Source of the DNA: Lutibacter agarilyticus
GTDB taxonomy: Bacteria; Bacteroidota; Bacteroidia; Flavobacteriales; Flavobacteriaceae
Length of the DNA: 64,000 nucleotides
Reading direction: 5' to 3'
Assembly (NCBI RefSeq): GCF_900188235.1
Contig: NZ_FZNT01000002.1
Span: 248,001 to 312,000 of the forward strand
The number at the start of each line of letters is the position of its first letter. The first letter of the stretch is position 1. Shown here piece after piece: positions 17,559 to 25,701 of this stretch. The position numbers and the translations under genes were made by a program. The notes under the pieces are model-generated. The model had not been told where the DNA came from and did no database searches. It saw only the letters and a list, made by a program, of their open reading frames with translations.

Positions 17559-18467
17559 TCAATTACAGTTAATATTTAATTCTTGATAATCAGATTTCAT
17601 AATATATGGATTTTGACTATTCTGAATTTTAATACAAGTTAAATCAGGATTTCTATCCAATCTTACATCTACCAATTCTAGGTTGTTGCTCACATCGAGA
17701 CTGGTTAGTGAATTACTTGAAATATATAGATGAGTTAAACTAGTATTACTTTCAAGATCAATATATTGAAGTTTATTTCCAGCAATTAATAAGGTTTCCA
17801 ATGCTATATTGGTACTAAAGTCTACTGTTTCAAGTTTATTAAGTGGCATATAAATGTTTCTTAGATTTACAGCTCCATTTGTATTTATCGATTTCAATTC
17901 ATTATGACTAATGTGTAAAACCTCTAATGATTCATTATGAATATTAAATTCTTTCAAGTAATTCCATGACAAATCCAATTCTTTTAAATTTGTCATATCT
18001 GCGAGTCCACTAATAGCGTTAAATGAGTTAAATCCATTTGACTGAAGATCTACAAAAACTAAATTTGTATTGTTGCTTAGATCAATATTGGTTAAATAAT
18101 TTCCAAGCATATTTAAAGTATCTAACTTTATATTATTACTTAAATCAATAGTTTCTATTTTTTGGTTAGCCGCGGACAGTAGCGTAAGGTTTACAAACCC
18201 CTCAATGCCAGTTAAATTACTAATTTCACCAAAATTATCGAAAAGGTTTAAATCTAAAATACTTACTGTCTCGGCATCAGACTTTAACATTTGTTGATTA
18301 ACAATACCGTCTGAGTCTATACCTTGCTCAATTAATTTAGTTTCAAAATGATTATCTGGAATACTCAAATAAGCAGTCCTTTCAATTTCATCTTCGTTGC
18401 TTTGGCAAGATGCAAAGACACAAAGTGTCAGTAGCATTATTATGTATATTATTTTTATACTTTTCAT
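17559..18467 (-). CDS. Leucine-rich-repeat lipoprotein
   Basis: This 302-residue protein has a lipobox (VFASCQ, Cys near residue 21) and then the header YLSIPDNHFETKLIEQGIDSDG, the same IPDxxFExxL header seen in the giant LRR protein at 1-3062. About nine LRRs (LxxLxLxxNxL type) follow, and a C-terminal Cys pair (LTCIKIQNS...NINCN). It is probably anchored to the outer membrane and binds proteins or glycans, which is inference. About 194 bp upstream lies LytTR-operator-like copy 3, beside the remains of a LytTR gene, mirroring the layout at 10.3-11.8 kb. Confidence 0.85.
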   Translation of the reverse strand: MKSIKIIYIIMLLTLCVFASCQSNEDEIERTAYLSIPDNHFETKLIEQGIDSDGIVNQQMLKSDAETVSILDLNLFDNFGEISNLTGIEGFVNLTLLSAANQKIETIDLSNNIKLDTLNMLGNYLTNIDLSNNTNLVFVDLQSNGFNSFNAISGLADMTNLKELDLSWNYLKEFNIHNESLEVLHISHNELKSINTNGAVNLRNIYMPLNKLETVDFSTNIALETLLIAGNKLQYIDLESNTSLTHLYISSNSLTSLDVSNNLELVDVRLDRNPDLTCIKIQNSQNPYIMKSDYQELNINCN

Positions 18468-18660
18468 CTTAGATTTAGTTTTTTTTAGGATCTTTTGATA
18501 TAAGACTTCTTTATAATTAAATTGTTACAGTTTTTATTTTCAATCAACAATTACTCTGCAGCAGTTTTCCCCAATTTAGGAGATGTTTAGAATAGACTTT
18601 TTGTTGATATTTATACTTATTTCCGATTCAAAGAAAAAAAATATTCATCCATAAAAAAAC

Positions 18661-18699
18661 AGAAAGTACAGAAGCGCAGATAAAAACTATTGAACGTTA
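18661..18699 (-). promoter_or_regulatory. LytTR-operator-like sequence, copy 3 (LRR lipoprotein)
   Basis: On the minus strand it has TTAACGTTCA and, with the same 26-bp offset as copy 1, TGCGCTTCTGTACTTTC. It stands between the LytTR remnant and the LRR lipoprotein start at 18467, the same order as regulator, operator and lipoprotein at 10.9-11.0 kb. Confidence 0.45.
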
Positions 18700-18722
18700 A
18701 AATAATGTATACGTTAACACTT

Positions 18723-18826
18723 TTATAAGCTAATCCAATTTTTAAACTTCATAGACTGTGGGCTAGAAAACTCTTTTTAACTACCCAAGTAAAAGGTAAT
18801 CTACCGATTAATTTTAAAATGCTAGT
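18723..18826 (-). pseudogene. Remnant of a LytTR response regulator C-terminus
   Basis: The minus strand reads EFSSPQSMKFKNWISL then stop, matching the end of the intact regulator at 11039 (VSSRQSVKFKNWNSL). Further upstream, ITFYLGS and FKINR keep the frame but are broken by stops. About 100 bp are recognisable; the rest of the gene is gone. Confidence 0.7.
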
Positions 18827-18931
18827 TTTTAACAATATTGAAAAATCACATTTTCAATCAAAAACAGAGTCTGAACAGGATTCGATTATATTACTAAATA
18901 CGTTAATCTTATAAAGATTATTAAAAAATAA

Positions 18932-18961
18932 AAACCTGATAGTCTTTTAACTATCAGGTTT
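18932..18961. terminator. Hairpin with 12-bp perfect stem beside the inner att-like site
   Basis: AAACCTGATAGT and its complement surround a 6-nt loop; the form and distance to the adjacent CCTCGAG sequence resemble the hairpin at 7104-7135. It could be a tRNA-type terminator displaced by integration. Confidence 0.55.
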
Positions 18962-18969
18962 AACATGCG

Positions 18970-18980
18970 CCTCGAGCGGG
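18970..18980. repeat. Diverged attachment-site-like sequence
   Basis: CCTCGAGCGGG matches the core of the tRNA-Leu 3' end (CCTCGAGTGGG at 30017-30027) with one change, while the five bases to its left differ mostly. It is followed 54 bp on by arm-like motif copy 2, the same distance as at 7152-7206. It is a candidate left end of the integrase-bearing element. Confidence 0.5.
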
Positions 18981-19033
18981 CACTTTTAATCAACTTAAAT
19001 ACGCTGATTTACAAATATTTAACAAACAACAAG

Positions 19034-19048
19034 TACCATATTAGCACC
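19034..19048. repeat. 15-bp integrase arm-site-like motif, copy 2
   Basis: TACCATATTAGCACC differs from copy 1 (7206-7220) at one position and lies the same 54 bp from its att-like GGG. Confidence 0.5.
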
Positions 19049-19131
19049 GTAAACATCATTTTTATGGGAAAGATAAAACTCTATATTCTGACAATCTACC
19101 AATAAAAAATTTGACTATTCATCAAAAAAAA

Positions 19132-19154
19132 AGCCTAGAGCAAATGTCTAGGCT
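19132..19154 (-). terminator. Terminator of the HigB-HigA operon
   Basis: AGCCTAGA and its complement (19147-19154) surround a 7-nt loop. On the minus strand the stem is followed by a run of nine U, about 85 bp after the antitoxin stop. Confidence 0.8.
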
Positions 19155-19238
19155 AAATATATTTTTTTTGAGTGCAACACTAAAGCGTAATGAATAGCTA
19201 GGCACTTTTGTGTGATACAAAAATCCAAGATTTATTCT

Positions 19239-20330
19239 CTATGAGCAAAAATCAATTGAATTAAATAAATTATTCCCCAATCCAAAGGGAACTAATTTTA
19301 AATATTGCAACCGTCCAATTATAATGGCTGGATGCGTATTAAACTTTTCAGCATAATTAATAATATCACCCTCACTTAATCTTCGATTAGATAATATTTC
19401 TGCTTCTTGCTCTTTGCTTAATAATAAATTTGCAGAAAACTTATTTGCTTCTTCTTCATAGATTTGATTTTCTCCATCATACTTAATATTTTCAATTGCA
19501 ATATATTTCTTCCCATGAAGCAAAATATGTCCTATTTCATGAAAGAATGTAAACCAAAATATATCATTCCTTTTATATCTCCCACTTAATTGAATTAGAG
19601 GAATATCACCCAACCATCTTGTTGAACCATGAATTGGTGCTTTTGGCAAGCAGGGCGTATGTACCACTTTTAAACCAACACCCATACATAAATTCTGAAT
19701 TTGACTAAAAAAATCATTTGGTTGAAATGCCATAATCATTTTTAATTCTGGAAGTAGTTTTATTAGCTTTTTTTTATCAAATTTAGGCACATCTAATTTA
19801 CAAGACTCTATCTCTCCTTGTCTTAACCAAGCTGCAATAGCACCTGAATTTTCATTATTTTTTAATGAAATTCTGAAATTTACTAACAATTTTTGATGAT
19901 GATAAAAATCATAATAACCTTTTATGTTAGACACTCCAAAATAATTATACAAATTAATAACCTTAACTTCTTTTTTAAGCGTTGGTTCAACCCAACCCAA
20001 TGAAGCCATTTTGGCGTAAGGAAAAGTTTTAATCCATTCAATCCCTTCTTCTATTGTTTTTTTATATTCAACTCTTGCTAAATATTCGTCATAAGTTCTT
20101 TGCCTGTTAATCCAAAAATGTGCAGGAATTTTTAATACTTGCTCAAATAAAATTGCCATTTCAGGTGTAATTCCACTTTTACCATTTAAAACATCAGATA
20201 TTGTTTTTTCGGGTTTACCAGTTCTAACAGCAAATTCTTTTGAACCCATTTGTTTTTCTCCCAAAATTTCAACTAAAGTTGTGCCGGGGTGTGAAACAGT
20301 TTGAGGGTAATATTGTGTGGTAGTAGTCAT
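19239..20330 (-). CDS. higA: HigA-type antitoxin fused to an ImmA/IrrE-like metalloprotease
   Basis: The 363-residue protein begins with a HigA-type XRE helix-turn-helix (about 11-85: HPGTTLVEIL, GSKEFAVRTGKPEKTISDVLNG). Its C-terminal domain (about 200-345) carries HEIGH at 264-268 and YEEEANKFSANLLL near 291, the zinc ligands of ImmA/IrrE peptidases. I chose the ATG at 20330 because AAAAGG lies just before it; a longer frame to 20357 would begin at TTG and overlap the toxin. HigA normally binds and neutralises HigB and represses the operon. The added protease-like half may sense damage or phage, as ImmA does for immunity repressors. It follows the toxin by 10 bp. Confidence 0.88.
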   Translation of the reverse strand: MTTTTQYYPQTVSHPGTTLVEILGEKQMGSKEFAVRTGKPEKTISDVLNGKSGITPEMAILFEQVLKIPAHFWINRQRTYDEYLARVEYKKTIEEGIEWIKTFPYAKMASLGWVEPTLKKEVKVINLYNYFGVSNIKGYYDFYHHQKLLVNFRISLKNNENSGAIAAWLRQGEIESCKLDVPKFDKKKLIKLLPELKMIMAFQPNDFFSQIQNLCMGVGLKVVHTPCLPKAPIHGSTRWLGDIPLIQLSGRYKRNDIFWFTFFHEIGHILLHGKKYIAIENIKYDGENQIYEEEANKFSANLLLSKEQEAEILSNRRLSEGDIINYAEKFNTHPAIIIGRLQYLKLVPFGLGNNLFNSIDFCS

Positions 20331-20340
20331 TTTTCCTTTT

Positions 20341-20673
20341 TTAGTGATAATCTTCAATTTCTATTATTTCAACTCCTTTTATCTCAATCCATAAATATTG
20401 ACCGTCTTCATTGGTAGGGATTGGGTCTTCGTGAGGTTCAAAAATTAATCTATGAGGATGAACTAAGTTACAAGCCCATTGCCCTTTTCTATTGCCAACT
20501 AATTCATGGTATTTGCCTGGTAAATATCTAACATCTTCTAAAGTTTGTGAAGCTTCTAATTCATCAAGTCGTTGTTTAAATAGTAAAGCTTCACGCTTTC
20601 CTAATTTTCTTTCAGCCAACCTATCATCATTAGCGTACTTTTTTAATTTGTTATCGTCAAATGTAATTTTCAT
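20341..20673 (-). CDS. higB: HigB/RelE-like toxin (plasmid killer family)
   Basis: A 110-residue protein of the HigB plasmid-maintenance-killer family. Characteristic segments are NDDRLAERKLGKREALLFKQRL, DVRYLPGKYHELVGNRKGQWACNL and HPHRLIFEP. Family members are ribosome-dependent mRNA nucleases. It precedes HigA, the usual reversed order of higBA. The promoter motif CAAATATA (minus-strand TATATTTG, 20675-20682) directly abuts the ATG, and a 7-bp palindrome further upstream (20692-20710) is a likely operator. Confidence 0.88.
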   Translation of the reverse strand: MKITFDDNKLKKYANDDRLAERKLGKREALLFKQRLDELEASQTLEDVRYLPGKYHELVGNRKGQWACNLVHPHRLIFEPHEDPIPTNEDGQYLWIEIKGVEIIEIEDYH

Positions 20674-20674
20674 G

Positions 20675-20710
20675 CAAATATAAATATTTTTATTAACACT
20701 AAATGTTAAT
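20675..20710 (-). promoter_or_regulatory. higBA promoter with ATTAACA-N5-TGTTAAT operator
   Basis: A TAnnTTTG-type -7 motif (20675-20682) lies 1 nt from the ATG at 20673. A perfect 7-bp inverted repeat (20692-20698, 20704-20710) covers the region where the -33 element would be. This suits repression by HigA and suggests a leaderless transcript. Confidence 0.5.
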
Positions 20711-20784
20711 AATTTTTATTTTTTTGTTAAATTTTATTTTGTCCGTTCAAACATTTCTGATAAAGTTGAACATCTATTTACTTC

Positions 20785-23700
20785 TTAATTTTCATGAATA
20801 ATATTAATGTTTTCCGTTGGAAAACCAATATTTCTTAAATCGTGTATTCGCTCTATAGAAGTGCCCTTTTTCTTAATTTTATATAACCAACTATACAAAA
20901 CTTTAAACTCTTCATCCTTTTGATTTACCCTGAAATGACCATACTTTTTGAAGTGTTTTTCTAATTGATTTACCCTTAACCCCCAACGGTTATCACGAGG
21001 GTTCCAAACCACACCCAAATCATTCAGTAACTCCTCTCTCTCTTCACTTAAATAATAAGTTTTACCATTTGCGTTTTTCCCATATTTAAATAACCTTTGT
21101 TCATTCAACCATTTCCCTAATCTTTTATAAACTGGACTTACTTGGGAAACATTTGTATCTCCAAATTTTTCTTTATATATTTTTAATTGTAATAACATAT
21201 CAAACCAACCATCATCATCTGGAGAACCTGTATTCTCAGGATGCCAATTAAAATTTATATTGTTAAATTTTAATATTTTCCCTTTTGTTAATTTACCTTT
21301 CTTATTATTACCTCGTTGAATTAATGTCCAATTATATAATGTCCTGTTTTCATCTGTTTTCTTATAATTTGAATGCCCATTCTTATCAAAAAAAGCTTTT
21401 AATTCTAAATAATGATTATTCCAAGTGTTAGATCTAAAATCAAACTCAAATTCAATCAACTTTAACTTCTCAATTTTATCATTATCTAGCTCATTGTTTC
21501 TATATAAATTGCGCTGGCTATTTACGAAATTAGCTAAACTCCTATCTTCATAGCTTCTAGGTACATTACAGTTGCCATTTTTCAATTTATAATCAATTAA
21601 TTTAAGATACTTATTTTTCCAAGTTTCAGAATTACCCCTTACATGTGTCTTTTTTACTTTTGGGTTTGTTTCATGTTCAAATTTCTTACCCCTAAAATCT
21701 AGATCAAATGAATAGCCTATTTCTAATAACCTGCTTTTTCTTTCCGAAGTTATACGTCCTAATTTATTAAATCTTTTTTGTTCTTGAAGCCAACTTCTTA
21801 AGGGTTTGTATTGTTCTTGTTTATTCGGTATGAGAAACGTTTTAAACTTTAAATGAAAATCTTTAAACTCTTCAAATTTTTCATTCCAATCATTTTCTGA
21901 TTTAATTGGGTCTTCAAATTTATTCCCTCTATAATTAAGCTCAAAAGAAAAACCAATTGACTTTAATAGTTTAATTTTACTTTTATCTAATTTCTTCTTT
22001 TTATAAATATTTTTTTGGTATTGTAACCACGACCTTAAAGGCATTAAATCCTTCTTAGAATTAGGAATATGAAAAGTATTATTCGATTTATAATAGTCTT
22101 CTAGTTTTCTTAAATTAACCATCCAAGTCTCATCAATCTTTTTGTTAATTGAATTAATTGAAGGTTCTACAATCGTATTTATTTTGTTTTTCTTTGTTCC
22201 TTTTCTTTTTGAGCCTGATTTACCTAAAGATTTTTTTCTCTTAAAATTAAAATGTATTTTCTCTAATAATTCTCTTCTAACTTTAGTTAAACCATCCTGT
22301 TTCTCCCTCATCCTATAACACCAATGATAGAGATCTAAATTATCAGATTGTTTTGGACTTGAATGACCATGTTGTTCAAAATAAGTTTTCAACTCATCAT
22401 AATGACCTTCCCAATTCAACCTCCCTGCAGATTTCTTAAAACCAAGCCCTATTAACTTATTAATCTGCTCCTTTGTTAAAGTACCTGCACTATGTTTAAC
22501 AGAGCCATCCTCTTGAGTAACCCCGTTATTAAGTATCGTTCTATATCTATTTGTCCATTTTGCAAACTTAGGAAAGTCATCACTACCAGCTTGAACCATA
22601 GTATGTCCATACTTTAACTTAAACTCTTCTAATCTTTTAATAAATTTCTCAAAAACGCCACCTCTTCCTTCCCACTTGAAATTTAACTCATTTAATAAAT
22701 CAATTCTCTCTTGTGAAATTCTATTAAGCTTTTTATTTCGTCTCTGAGAAACAACCCACGTTCCAAGTTGTTTATCTTTAGAATATTTTGCAGGCACATC
22801 ACAATTACCAAATTCTGTATGATAATCTAATAATCTATCAAAGGTGCTCAGCCATATTTCATCTACATCTGTTATCTCTTTGAAAGATTCACTTTTCCAA
22901 TCAAATCCAATTTCATTTAACCTTTCTTTCTTTTTTGAGTCAAGTTTGTTACCTCTATTATACCTTCTAAGCTCAGACATCCAATTATGTAATTTTGGAT
23001 GATCTAATTTTGAAACATTAAGATTATTATTTTCTTTTTTAAAACTTATTAATTGTAAAAATCTCACTTCCCATAAAGTTCTAGTTTTTTCAATTATTTC
23101 ATCAAAAAGAACATTTTTTAATTTATTCTCTAACCCATCTAACTTAATTACTCTTTCAGTTTCACCGCCTGAAAAATCTATTTCAATTTTAGAGTTTCCT
23201 TTTTTACCTTTCTCAAAAGCTATCGTGTCTATGTATGCTTGTAAACGCTCATCTTGATCACAAAGAGAACGAACAACTTGTATTAAATGATTAAATATGG
23301 GCTTTCGCTTAATTTCAGCTTCTAAATTTTCTTCAATATGATGGAATATTGGAACTACAATGTACCCCATCGTTTTATTATTTATTTTACTAATTCTTAA
23401 TGCTCTCCCTGATGCTTGAACAATATCTATTTTAGACGTTTTTGGATCACAGAAATAAATTAAATCAATTGCAGGAACATCTACACCCTCTGTTAAACAC
23501 CTAGCATTTGATACAATTCCTCTTTTACTTTTTTTAAATTCATTTAAAACCCTAGCACGATAAGTAGTTGATTGCTTCCCTTCAACATGTTTTGAGAAAA
23601 TTTCATTAAAAAACAGACTATGTCTTTCAGAAAATTCTTTCGCAAAAGCAACTTTTGAATGAAAAGATAACGCATGAAAGGCATTATATTTTTTCATTAC

Positions 23701-25083
23701 CAGTTCCAAAGCAAAATTATGAGCCAAATCAGTTGCGGAATAATCACCTAAATAATTTTGACGGTCTATAAATTCTTTAATCTGTTTATCTGTAACACCA
23801 ATTCCAATAATTTTATAATCTACTAATATATCCTGCTCAATAGCCTCTCCAAAAGTCATTCTAAAAGCCTCTTCTCCATAAATACTAGAATTACTCATGT
23901 CACAAAGCAATTCATAATCACCACCTAATTTAGCCTTAAAACTTGTGGAAACTACTTTTGGAGTAGCTGTCATGTAGAGCCTTTTTTTACTTGGAATTTT
24001 ATCGTTATAATGAACTAATGTGAAAATGCTTTTATTTTTACTTCCAGTGGTTCTATGAGCTTCATCACATATTATTAAATCAAAACTAAATTTTTCTTTT
24101 TCTTCGCAGGCTTCTTGAATAACTTTAAGTGACTGATAAGTTGAGAAAATAACTTTACTTCCTTTTTCATTAATAAAGTTACTAACAATTATAGGATCTG
24201 TCGAAACTAAACCGCTTATTTCGTAAGTATGAACTATTACGCTATCAGGCCTATATTTATCAATATCTTTTTCTGAACAAACACACATATATTTATAATC
24301 CGTACTTCTCTGTTCAGCCCAATCATTTTTAATTTGTTTAAGTAAAGCTAGTGATGGCACCAAAACTAAAATAGTCTTATATTTTAATTCTTCTTTAATC
24401 CATAATGCTGTTAACGTTTTACCTGCTCCACAGGGTAATATCAATTGCCCCCTATCATTATTTTCTAAATGTTTTACAACTTCATTTATAGCCTTCAATT
24501 GGTGTTCTTGAGGAACGTATTTTTTAATTTCCTTAGGTTGTTCTCCTAAAGCTAAAAGCAAAATATTTTTAAAGACTTCAGGTTTAATATCAATTAAAGC
24601 ATCATAAACAAAATGTGAATATTTATCAAAACTCTTAGCAACACCAGTAACATCAGCAGCATTTGAAAAAACAATAACTTTTTGACATAAAGTACCCGAA
24701 GCTAAGACATTTGCAATTTTATCACCTGACCAACTTAATTTTTTCAGCTCATCATTTTTAAATTTACATTGTACAGCATGATAATCATCATTTGTACTTT
24801 GTAAAAGCAAATCGATTCCGTGATCTACAGATGGTAAATTCAGTTTTTTACGAATATCTATCGGAATATCATCATAAAGCCAAACTTTCTTATAATCTGA
24901 TTTAACCTTAGTTTCAGCTAAAAAATAATATTTAGTAAAATATTCAAATATTTTACCTGCTGTTGTCTTCTTTTTCGTTGTTTCAGTTTGGGAAGTATTG
25001 AATTTCTCTAACTTAAATTTTAAACCCTCCCAATTTTCAACACCTTTTAATATTTCTATTAATGCTTGGTTATAACTATCCAT
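20785..25083 (-). CDS. Nuclease-helicase: PD-(D/E)XK domain, SF2 helicase, about ten helicase-associated repeats
   Basis: I chose the ATG at 25083 (1432 residues) over a TTG ten codons earlier. Domain 1 (about 40-170) looks like an Mrr/restriction-type PD-(D/E)XK nuclease: Glu47, Asp91 in HGID, and Gln105-x-Lys107 in AVQCKFK. Domain 2 (about 190-620) is an SF2 helicase with a Q-motif-like QEHQ, Walker A LPCGAGKT (216-223), DEAH (340-343), TAT (372-374) and a C-terminal half with QASGRALR. The rest (about 683-1430) is a string of roughly ten helicase-associated (PF03457-type) modules, each with a WxxxxxxLxxYxxxxGxxxVP...LxxWxxxQR...RxxxLxxxGFxW pattern. Such modules are thought to bind nucleic acid. 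The gene lies alone between the iteron region and higBA on an integrative element, so a phage-defence role is the best inference. No methylase or specificity subunit is near, so it is not an ordinary type I system. Confidence 0.88.
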   Translation of the reverse strand: MDSYNQALIEILKGVENWEGLKFKLEKFNTSQTETTKKKTTAGKIFEYFTKYYFLAETKVKSDYKKVWLYDDIPIDIRKKLNLPSVDHGIDLLLQSTNDDYHAVQCKFKNDELKKLSWSGDKIANVLASGTLCQKVIVFSNAADVTGVAKSFDKYSHFVYDALIDIKPEVFKNILLLALGEQPKEIKKYVPQEHQLKAINEVVKHLENNDRGQLILPCGAGKTLTALWIKEELKYKTILVLVPSLALLKQIKNDWAEQRSTDYKYMCVCSEKDIDKYRPDSVIVHTYEISGLVSTDPIIVSNFINEKGSKVIFSTYQSLKVIQEACEEKEKFSFDLIICDEAHRTTGSKNKSIFTLVHYNDKIPSKKRLYMTATPKVVSTSFKAKLGGDYELLCDMSNSSIYGEEAFRMTFGEAIEQDILVDYKIIGIGVTDKQIKEFIDRQNYLGDYSATDLAHNFALELVMKKYNAFHALSFHSKVAFAKEFSERHSLFFNEIFSKHVEGKQSTTYRARVLNEFKKSKRGIVSNARCLTEGVDVPAIDLIYFCDPKTSKIDIVQASGRALRISKINNKTMGYIVVPIFHHIEENLEAEIKRKPIFNHLIQVVRSLCDQDERLQAYIDTIAFEKGKKGNSKIEIDFSGGETERVIKLDGLENKLKNVLFDEIIEKTRTLWEVRFLQLISFKKENNNLNVSKLDHPKLHNWMSELRRYNRGNKLDSKKKERLNEIGFDWKSESFKEITDVDEIWLSTFDRLLDYHTEFGNCDVPAKYSKDKQLGTWVVSQRRNKKLNRISQERIDLLNELNFKWEGRGGVFEKFIKRLEEFKLKYGHTMVQAGSDDFPKFAKWTNRYRTILNNGVTQEDGSVKHSAGTLTKEQINKLIGLGFKKSAGRLNWEGHYDELKTYFEQHGHSSPKQSDNLDLYHWCYRMREKQDGLTKVRRELLEKIHFNFKRKKSLGKSGSKRKGTKKNKINTIVEPSINSINKKIDETWMVNLRKLEDYYKSNNTFHIPNSKKDLMPLRSWLQYQKNIYKKKKLDKSKIKLLKSIGFSFELNYRGNKFEDPIKSENDWNEKFEEFKDFHLKFKTFLIPNKQEQYKPLRSWLQEQKRFNKLGRITSERKSRLLEIGYSFDLDFRGKKFEHETNPKVKKTHVRGNSETWKNKYLKLIDYKLKNGNCNVPRSYEDRSLANFVNSQRNLYRNNELDNDKIEKLKLIEFEFDFRSNTWNNHYLELKAFFDKNGHSNYKKTDENRTLYNWTLIQRGNNKKGKLTKGKILKFNNINFNWHPENTGSPDDDGWFDMLLQLKIYKEKFGDTNVSQVSPVYKRLGKWLNEQRLFKYGKNANGKTYYLSEEREELLNDLGVVWNPRDNRWGLRVNQLEKHFKKYGHFRVNQKDEEFKVLYSWLYKIKKKGTSIERIHDLRNIGFPTENINIIHEN

Positions 25084-25275
25084 TCTTGAAGTATGATTAA
25101 TAAAGGGTTGCAATTTTTACCGACTAAATTAAGGATAATTGAGTTATGATTAAAATATGAATGACTATTTAAAATGAGTTTAATTAATTGCCACCTGTTT
25201 CAATAAGAACAAACTGGCTAAAAACGACAAATAACATTAAAATTAAAGAATAAGTTAGGAATTTATTGTCTTCAT

Positions 25276-25305
25276 AGCCAGTTGGCAAATTAGTAGCAAC
25301 TGGCT
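25276..25305. promoter_or_regulatory. Inverted repeat upstream of the nuclease-helicase
   Basis: AGCCAGTTG and its exact complement flank 12 nt, about 190 bp upstream of the ATG at 25083. A partial third copy (AACTGGC) is at 25212-25218. It could be an operator or a leader hairpin. Confidence 0.4.
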
Positions 25306-25425
25306 TAAACTTATGCTAAAACCATTTATTTCAACTCTCTTTAATAAAAACATAAGATTGTTACCCATTGCAACTGTAATAACATAGAAACATTTTTATT
25401 TTCTCTCTAATTGGTTTGCAGTATG

Positions 25426-25465
25426 AGACAAGACAAGACAAGACAAGACAAGACAAGACAAGACA
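25426..25465. repeat. Pentanucleotide microsatellite (AGACA)8
   Basis: Eight perfect tandem copies of AGACA occupy 40 bp with no interruption. They lie about 340 bp upstream of the nuclease-helicase start. Confidence 0.97.
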
Positions 25466-25655
25466 AAAATTAATAAAACCCTTGATACCATTAGCTAAAC
25501 GACACCTTACAACACAAGACAAAAGCACGACAAAACCGTAGATAAGTATTTACAAATGTTTTAACATAACCTTTTAGTTACAATTATTACTTCACACCTC
25601 TAATTAGAAAATTTCTTAAAATTGCAATACATAGCCCATCAGGAGTTCTAAAATA

Positions 25656-25681
25656 AAAGCTCCCAAATTAATGAGAGCTTT
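25656..25681 (-). terminator. Hairpin downstream of the primase-helicase gene
   Basis: AAAGCTC and its complement (25675-25681) surround a 12-nt loop, with A- and T-rich arms on both sides. It lies beyond the iteron array and may end transcription from the integrase-side operon. Confidence 0.55.
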
Positions 25682-25701
25682 AAAAGTTTACATAAAAAAT
25701 G

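Larger units (their letters stand above)
18468..19238. other. Gene-poor stretch with operator copy, regulator remnant, att-like site and two hairpins
   Basis: The 771-bp gap contains operator-like copy 3 (18661-18699), a LytTR regulator remnant (18723-18826), a 12-bp-stem hairpin (18932-18961), a diverged att sequence (18970-18980), arm-like motif copy 2 (19034-19048) and the terminator of the toxin-antitoxin operon (19132-19154). No intact gene is visible. Confidence 0.65.

Noticed and set aside
17538-17562. Upstream TTG start for the Vat-like protein
   Set aside because: The ATG at 17538 fits the family N-terminus and avoids overlap with the LRR gene stop.
18826-18930. Further regulator remnant left of the LytTR fossil
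   Set aside because: No frame keeps recognisable similarity to the intact regulator beyond about 18826.
20785-25083. Type I or III restriction enzyme (HsdR/Res)
   Set aside because: The nuclease-helicase core is similar in form, but no methylase or specificity subunit is nearby and the C-terminus consists of helicase-associated repeats instead.
25426-25465. AGACA repeat as a plasmid iteron array
   Set aside because: The unit is too short for a protein-bound iteron; the hexamer array at 25702-25904 is a better candidate.
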